A stretch of 64,000 nt of DNA from Mesorhizobium sp. (GTDB taxonomy: Bacteria > Pseudomonadota > Alphaproteobacteria > Rhizobiales > Rhizobiaceae): positions 20,027-84,026 of the forward strand of contig NZ_SUHQ01000032.1 in assembly GCF_004962245.1 (NCBI RefSeq), read 5' to 3'. Made by a program: the position numbers and the translations under genes. The notes under the pieces are model-generated. The model was not told the origin of the DNA, ran no database searches, and saw only the letters and a program-made list of their open reading frames with translations. Shown piece after piece: positions 61,043 to 64,000 of the stretch; position 1 is the first letter of the stretch; each line of letters begins with the position of its first letter.

Positions 61043-62353
61043 CTACTTTCCCCGCTCGCCGCGCAGCTTCGCCCAATAGTCGAGCCGTTTCCTGATATCG
61101 CGTTCGAAGCCACGCTCGGGCGGATCGTAGAACGTGTGGCGGCCCATCTTTTCCGGGAAATAATCCTGGCCGGAAAAAGCGTCCGGCTCGTCGTGGTCAT
61201 AACGATAGCCCGCGCCGTAGTCTTCTTCCTTCATCAGCTTGGTCGGTGCGTTGAGGATGTGTTTGGGCGGCAGCAGCGAGCCGAACTCCTTCGCTGCCTG
61301 CGTGGCGGCCTTGAAGGCGGTGTAGACGGCATTGGATTTGGGCGCGCTGGCGAGATAGACGGTGGCCTCGGCGAAGGCGAGTTCGCCTTCTGGCGAACCC
61401 AGATAGTCGTAGGCATCCTTGGCGGCATTGGCGATGACCAGTGCCTGCGGGTCGGCAAGCCCGATGTCCTCCATGGCCATGCGCACCAGCCGGCGGCCGA
61501 GATAGAGCGGATCCTCGCCGGCGTCGAACATGCGGGCGAGATAATAGAGGGCCGCGTCGGGGTCGGAACCGCGCACCGATTTGTGCAGCGCCGAGATCAG
61601 ATTGTAGTGGCCGTCCTGGCCCTTGTCGTAGATCGGCGCGCGACGTTGGACGATGCGCTGCAGTCCTTCGGCGCCGAACACCTCGCCTGACTTGGCGGCG
61701 CGCCAGACCTCTTCGGCCAGCGTCAGCGCCGCGCGGCCGTCGCCATCGCTCATGCGGACGAGCATCGCCCTCGCATCGTCGTCGAGCGGCAGCACCCTGC
61801 CCTCGGTCTCCTCAGCCCGCGCCAGCAACTGCGCGATGCTGTCTTCACCGAGCGAATGGAAAACCAGCACGCGGGCGCGGGATAAAAGCGCGGCATTCAG
61901 CTCGAAAGAGGGGTTCTCAGTGGTCGCGCCAACCAGCACGACTGTGCCGTCTTCCATCACAGGCAGAAAACTGTCCTGCTGGGCGCGGTTGAAACGATGG
62001 ATCTCATCGACGAAGAGCAGCGTCTGACGGCCGTTGGAGCGGCGCAGCTTCGCCGCCTCGAACACTTTCTTCAGGTCGGCGACGCCGGAAAACACCGCCG
62101 ATATCTGTTCGAAGGCAAGGCTGGTTTCGCCGGCAAGCAGCCGTGCGACCGTGGTCTTGCCCGTTCCGGGCGGGCCCCAGAAGATCATCGAACCGAGCGA
62201 GCCGGAGCCGATCAGCCGCGTCAATGCGCCGTCGGGTCCGGTCAGATGCTCCTGGCCAACGACCTCGCCGAGGTTCTTCGGGCGCAGTCGATCCGCCAGC
62301 GGCCTCCCGGGCGGCGCCTTTTCCGGTTCATCGACACTGAACAGATCGTCCAT
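61043..62353 (-). CDS. rarA: Replication-associated recombination protein RarA (MgsA)
   Basis: AAA+ ATPase of 436 residues related to clamp-loader subunits and Werner-interacting protein; it acts at stalled replication forks. Walker A is GPPGTGKTTVARLL, Walker B LLFVDEIHRF, and the sensor region GATTENPSFELNAALLSRARVLVF is diagnostic. The C-terminal part contains the MgsA tetramerisation region (LHKSVRGSDPDAALYYLARM). It lies 51 bp downstream of the Deg protease, a frequent neighbour in rhizobia. Confidence 0.96.
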   Translation of the reverse strand: MDDLFSVDEPEKAPPGRPLADRLRPKNLGEVVGQEHLTGPDGALTRLIGSGSLGSMIFWGPPGTGKTTVARLLAGETSLAFEQISAVFSGVADLKKVFEAAKLRRSNGRQTLLFVDEIHRFNRAQQDSFLPVMEDGTVVLVGATTENPSFELNAALLSRARVLVFHSLGEDSIAQLLARAEETEGRVLPLDDDARAMLVRMSDGDGRAALTLAEEVWRAAKSGEVFGAEGLQRIVQRRAPIYDKGQDGHYNLISALHKSVRGSDPDAALYYLARMFDAGEDPLYLGRRLVRMAMEDIGLADPQALVIANAAKDAYDYLGSPEGELAFAEATVYLASAPKSNAVYTAFKAATQAAKEFGSLLPPKHILNAPTKLMKEEDYGAGYRYDHDEPDAFSGQDYFPEKMGRHTFYDPPERGFERDIRKRLDYWAKLRGERGK

Positions 62354-62404
62354 GCACTTCTTTTTCGTTGGAGCGCGATCTCGTCCGAAGATCGAGCCTC
62401 GGGC

Positions 62405-63892
62405 TCAATACCGCAACACCTGGCGCAGTATCTGCCCGCCGCGCTCGACGGTAAAGCGCCACCAGCGCGTTTCCTGCTTGGCGGCCTCTTCCAGGGTCGC
62501 GGCGGTGTCGATGGTCAAACCATTGACCTCGCGAACGATATCGCCCGGCTGGAAGCCGAAACCGGCTGCGGGCGAACCGCGATTGATGTCGACCACGGTA
62601 ACACCTTTGATGTCCGCGCGGATGCCGAGCCGCTGGGCGAGCCGAGGCGACAGGTCCGCAACCTTGGCACCGGAAAACGGGCTGCGACCGCGCAGTGTCA
62701 CTTCCGCGAGTTTTGTACCTTCCGGCGCGCGCTCCAGCGCGATGTCCAACGTCGATTGCTCGCCCTTGCTCAGGACGGCGAAGCTGGCATTGGTGCCGAT
62801 CGACAGCGTCGCCATCCGGTAATCCAGCGCCTCGATACTTTCGACCGGCGTGCCGTTGAGCGACAGCACGACGTCGCCGGCCTTGAGTCCCGCCTTGGCC
62901 GCCGGCCCTGCTTCTTCGACGGACGAGACCAGCGCGCCGGTCGAGGTTTCCATGCCGAGCGATTCGGCGATCTGCGGCGTCACGCGCTCGAATTCGGCGC
63001 CGATATAGGGCCGCTCGAAGAAATCGCGCCCGGCCTTGGCCGCATCGGCAAATGCGCGAACCATGTTGGAGGGAATGGCAAAGCCGATGCCGATCGAGCC
63101 GCCGCTGCGGCTGTAGATCGCGGTGTTGATGCCGACCAGTTGGCCGCCCATGTTGATCAGCGCACCGCCGGAATTGCCTGGATTGATCGCGGCGTCGGTC
63201 TGGATGAAGAAACTCGAATCGGAAACGCCGATGTGGCTTCGGGCGAGCGCCGAAACGATGCCGCTGGTGGTGGTCTGGCCGACACCGAAGGGGTTGCCGA
63301 TGGCCAACAACAGGTCGCCAACCTCGAGCGCGTCGGAATCGCCGATGGCGATGACCGGAAATGGCTTGTCGGCGGAGATCTTGAGCACAGCGAGGTCAAG
63401 CGTCTCGTCCTTGAGCAGCACCTTGCTGTCGAATTCACGCCCGTCCGCGGTCGCGACCTTGACCTGATCGGCGTCCTTGATGAGGTGGAAATTGGTGACC
63501 ACTATGCCTGTCGGATCGACCAGCACACCGGAGCCGAGCGAGGACTGCGCGCGCGGCTGCGAACGGCCAAAGAACTCTTCGAAGAACGGATCGCCGTCGA
63601 AGGGCGACCTCAACTTGGCCGTCTGCGAGGCATAGACATTGACCACGGCCGGCGCCGTCTGTTTGACCAGCGGCGCGAAGGACAGTTGCACCTCCTCGCG
63701 GCCGAACGGCACGCGCTTGTCTGGGCCGGAGGTGGCATCTTCGCCTTCGGCGCCGCGCAGCATGTCGGTCAGCACATCGGACAGACCGGGATCGGTCTTG
63801 GTGTCCTGAGCCAGTGCCTGCCTGGCCGCAGGCACGACTGCGAACGCCAGCATGGCGTAGAATAGAACAAGGGACAGCCGTTTGACGCGCAT
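62405..63892 (-). CDS. Periplasmic serine endoprotease of the Deg/Do family
   Basis: DegP/DegQ-type protease of about 495 residues. A signal peptide (residues 1-28, SLVLFYAMLAFAVVPAARQALA) is followed by the trypsin-like domain (about 60-260) with catalytic His in VTNFHLIKDADQ, Asp in ETLDLAVLK and Ser in NPGNSGGALIN, then two PDZ domains (about 280-370 and 400-490). It degrades or refolds misfolded envelope proteins. The ATG at 63892 has GGAGG seven bases upstream. It is the upstream partner of rarA. Confidence 0.95.
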   Translation of the reverse strand: MRVKRLSLVLFYAMLAFAVVPAARQALAQDTKTDPGLSDVLTDMLRGAEGEDATSGPDKRVPFGREEVQLSFAPLVKQTAPAVVNVYASQTAKLRSPFDGDPFFEEFFGRSQPRAQSSLGSGVLVDPTGIVVTNFHLIKDADQVKVATADGREFDSKVLLKDETLDLAVLKISADKPFPVIAIGDSDALEVGDLLLAIGNPFGVGQTTTSGIVSALARSHIGVSDSSFFIQTDAAINPGNSGGALINMGGQLVGINTAIYSRSGGSIGIGFAIPSNMVRAFADAAKAGRDFFERPYIGAEFERVTPQIAESLGMETSTGALVSSVEEAGPAAKAGLKAGDVVLSLNGTPVESIEALDYRMATLSIGTNASFAVLSKGEQSTLDIALERAPEGTKLAEVTLRGRSPFSGAKVADLSPRLAQRLGIRADIKGVTVVDINRGSPAAGFGFQPGDIVREVNGLTIDTAATLEEAAKQETRWWRFTVERGGQILRQVLRY

Positions 63893-63946
63893 TCCGAATC
63901 CTCCAGGTCGGGCGCCATTGTCCCGACGATTGTGCAAAATGAAAGG

Positions 63947-63990
63947 CTAGAGCGTTTCAGGTTTTGACGGAAGCATATCCTGCGTTGTTG
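63947..63990. repeat. Possible intergenic repeat at the window edge
   Basis: CTAGAGCGTTTCAGGTTTTGACGGAAGC begins with the CTAGAGCG word that also borders copies B and D. The element is cut by the window end, so family membership is uncertain. Confidence 0.3.
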
Positions 63991-64000
63991 AAATAGTTGG

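Noticed and set aside
61997..63865. A 622-codon plus-strand open frame opposite the Deg protease and rarA
   Set aside because: It is the mirror of well-supported genes; high GC keeps the opposite frame open.

Overview
The window looks like a chromosomal core segment of a Rhizobiales alphaproteobacterium, most probably Mesorhizobium or a close relative. Support comes from the high GC content, the dusB(nifR3)-ntrBC-ntrYX block, the dat-hfq-hflX-mazG block, the alphaproteobacterial pdhA-pdhB-pdhC-lpdA locus with lipoylated E1-beta, fused ispDF, an Atp12-type chaperone, a eukaryotic-type GSII with a GstI-like partner, and an abundant family of short palindromic intergenic repeats. The genus is an inference. 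I saw no tRNA, rRNA, CRISPR array, prophage or intact insertion sequence.

Layout. 1-3 kb: the end of mazG converges on hfq-hflX, followed by dat. 3-10.6 kb: the nitrogen two-component systems NtrX/NtrY and NtrC/NtrB with dusB, all on the minus strand. 10.8-12.5 kb: ispDF and pncC. 12.5-21 kb: a COQ10-like START protein, lipA, a GlsB-type membrane protein, lpdA, an SGNH hydrolase, an unlisted 44-residue membrane ORF, pdhC, pdhB, pdhA and an FtsB/DivIC-like protein. 21-26 kb: eno, small lipoprotein and membrane genes, a PRC-barrel protein, kdsA and a VOC protein. 26-31 kb: cfa, a GDPD-like lipid phosphodiesterase, type II NADH dehydrogenase and 5-formyl-THF cyclo-ligase. 31-34 kb: an Lrp-type regulator divergent from alanine dehydrogenase, then a tandem-barrel outer membrane protein. 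34-41 kb: a DUF1203 protein, a DapB paralogue, an OmpA protein, the cysK-alaX-sseA-GNAT run, an SDR and an alpha/beta hydrolase. 42-49 kb: an RhlE-type helicase, pccB, a frameshifted c-type haem protein and the nnr repair enzyme. 49-53 kb: glnB-glnA facing glnII, with gstI divergent from glnII. 53-64 kb: an MHS transporter with a large insertion, the atp12/EamA/rluC run, an aldehyde dehydrogenase with its probable regulator, rarA and a Deg protease.

Functionally the strongest theme is nitrogen control. NtrB/NtrC (with GlnB) and NtrY/NtrX lie in the same window as glnB-glnA and glnII-gstI, and both of those promoter regions carry -24/-12 elements. The second theme is central carbon metabolism: enolase, the pyruvate dehydrogenase complex and lipoate synthesis.

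No clearly new multi-gene system is evident. The most interesting unexplained material is: the dispersed palindromic repeat family, one copy of which supplies the ntrC stop codon; a translationally coupled 44-residue ORF in the pdh locus; a DapB paralogue lacking the catalytic histidine; an AcoR-like regulator without its AAA+ domain next to a perfect palindrome; and a haem-protein gene broken by a frameshift.
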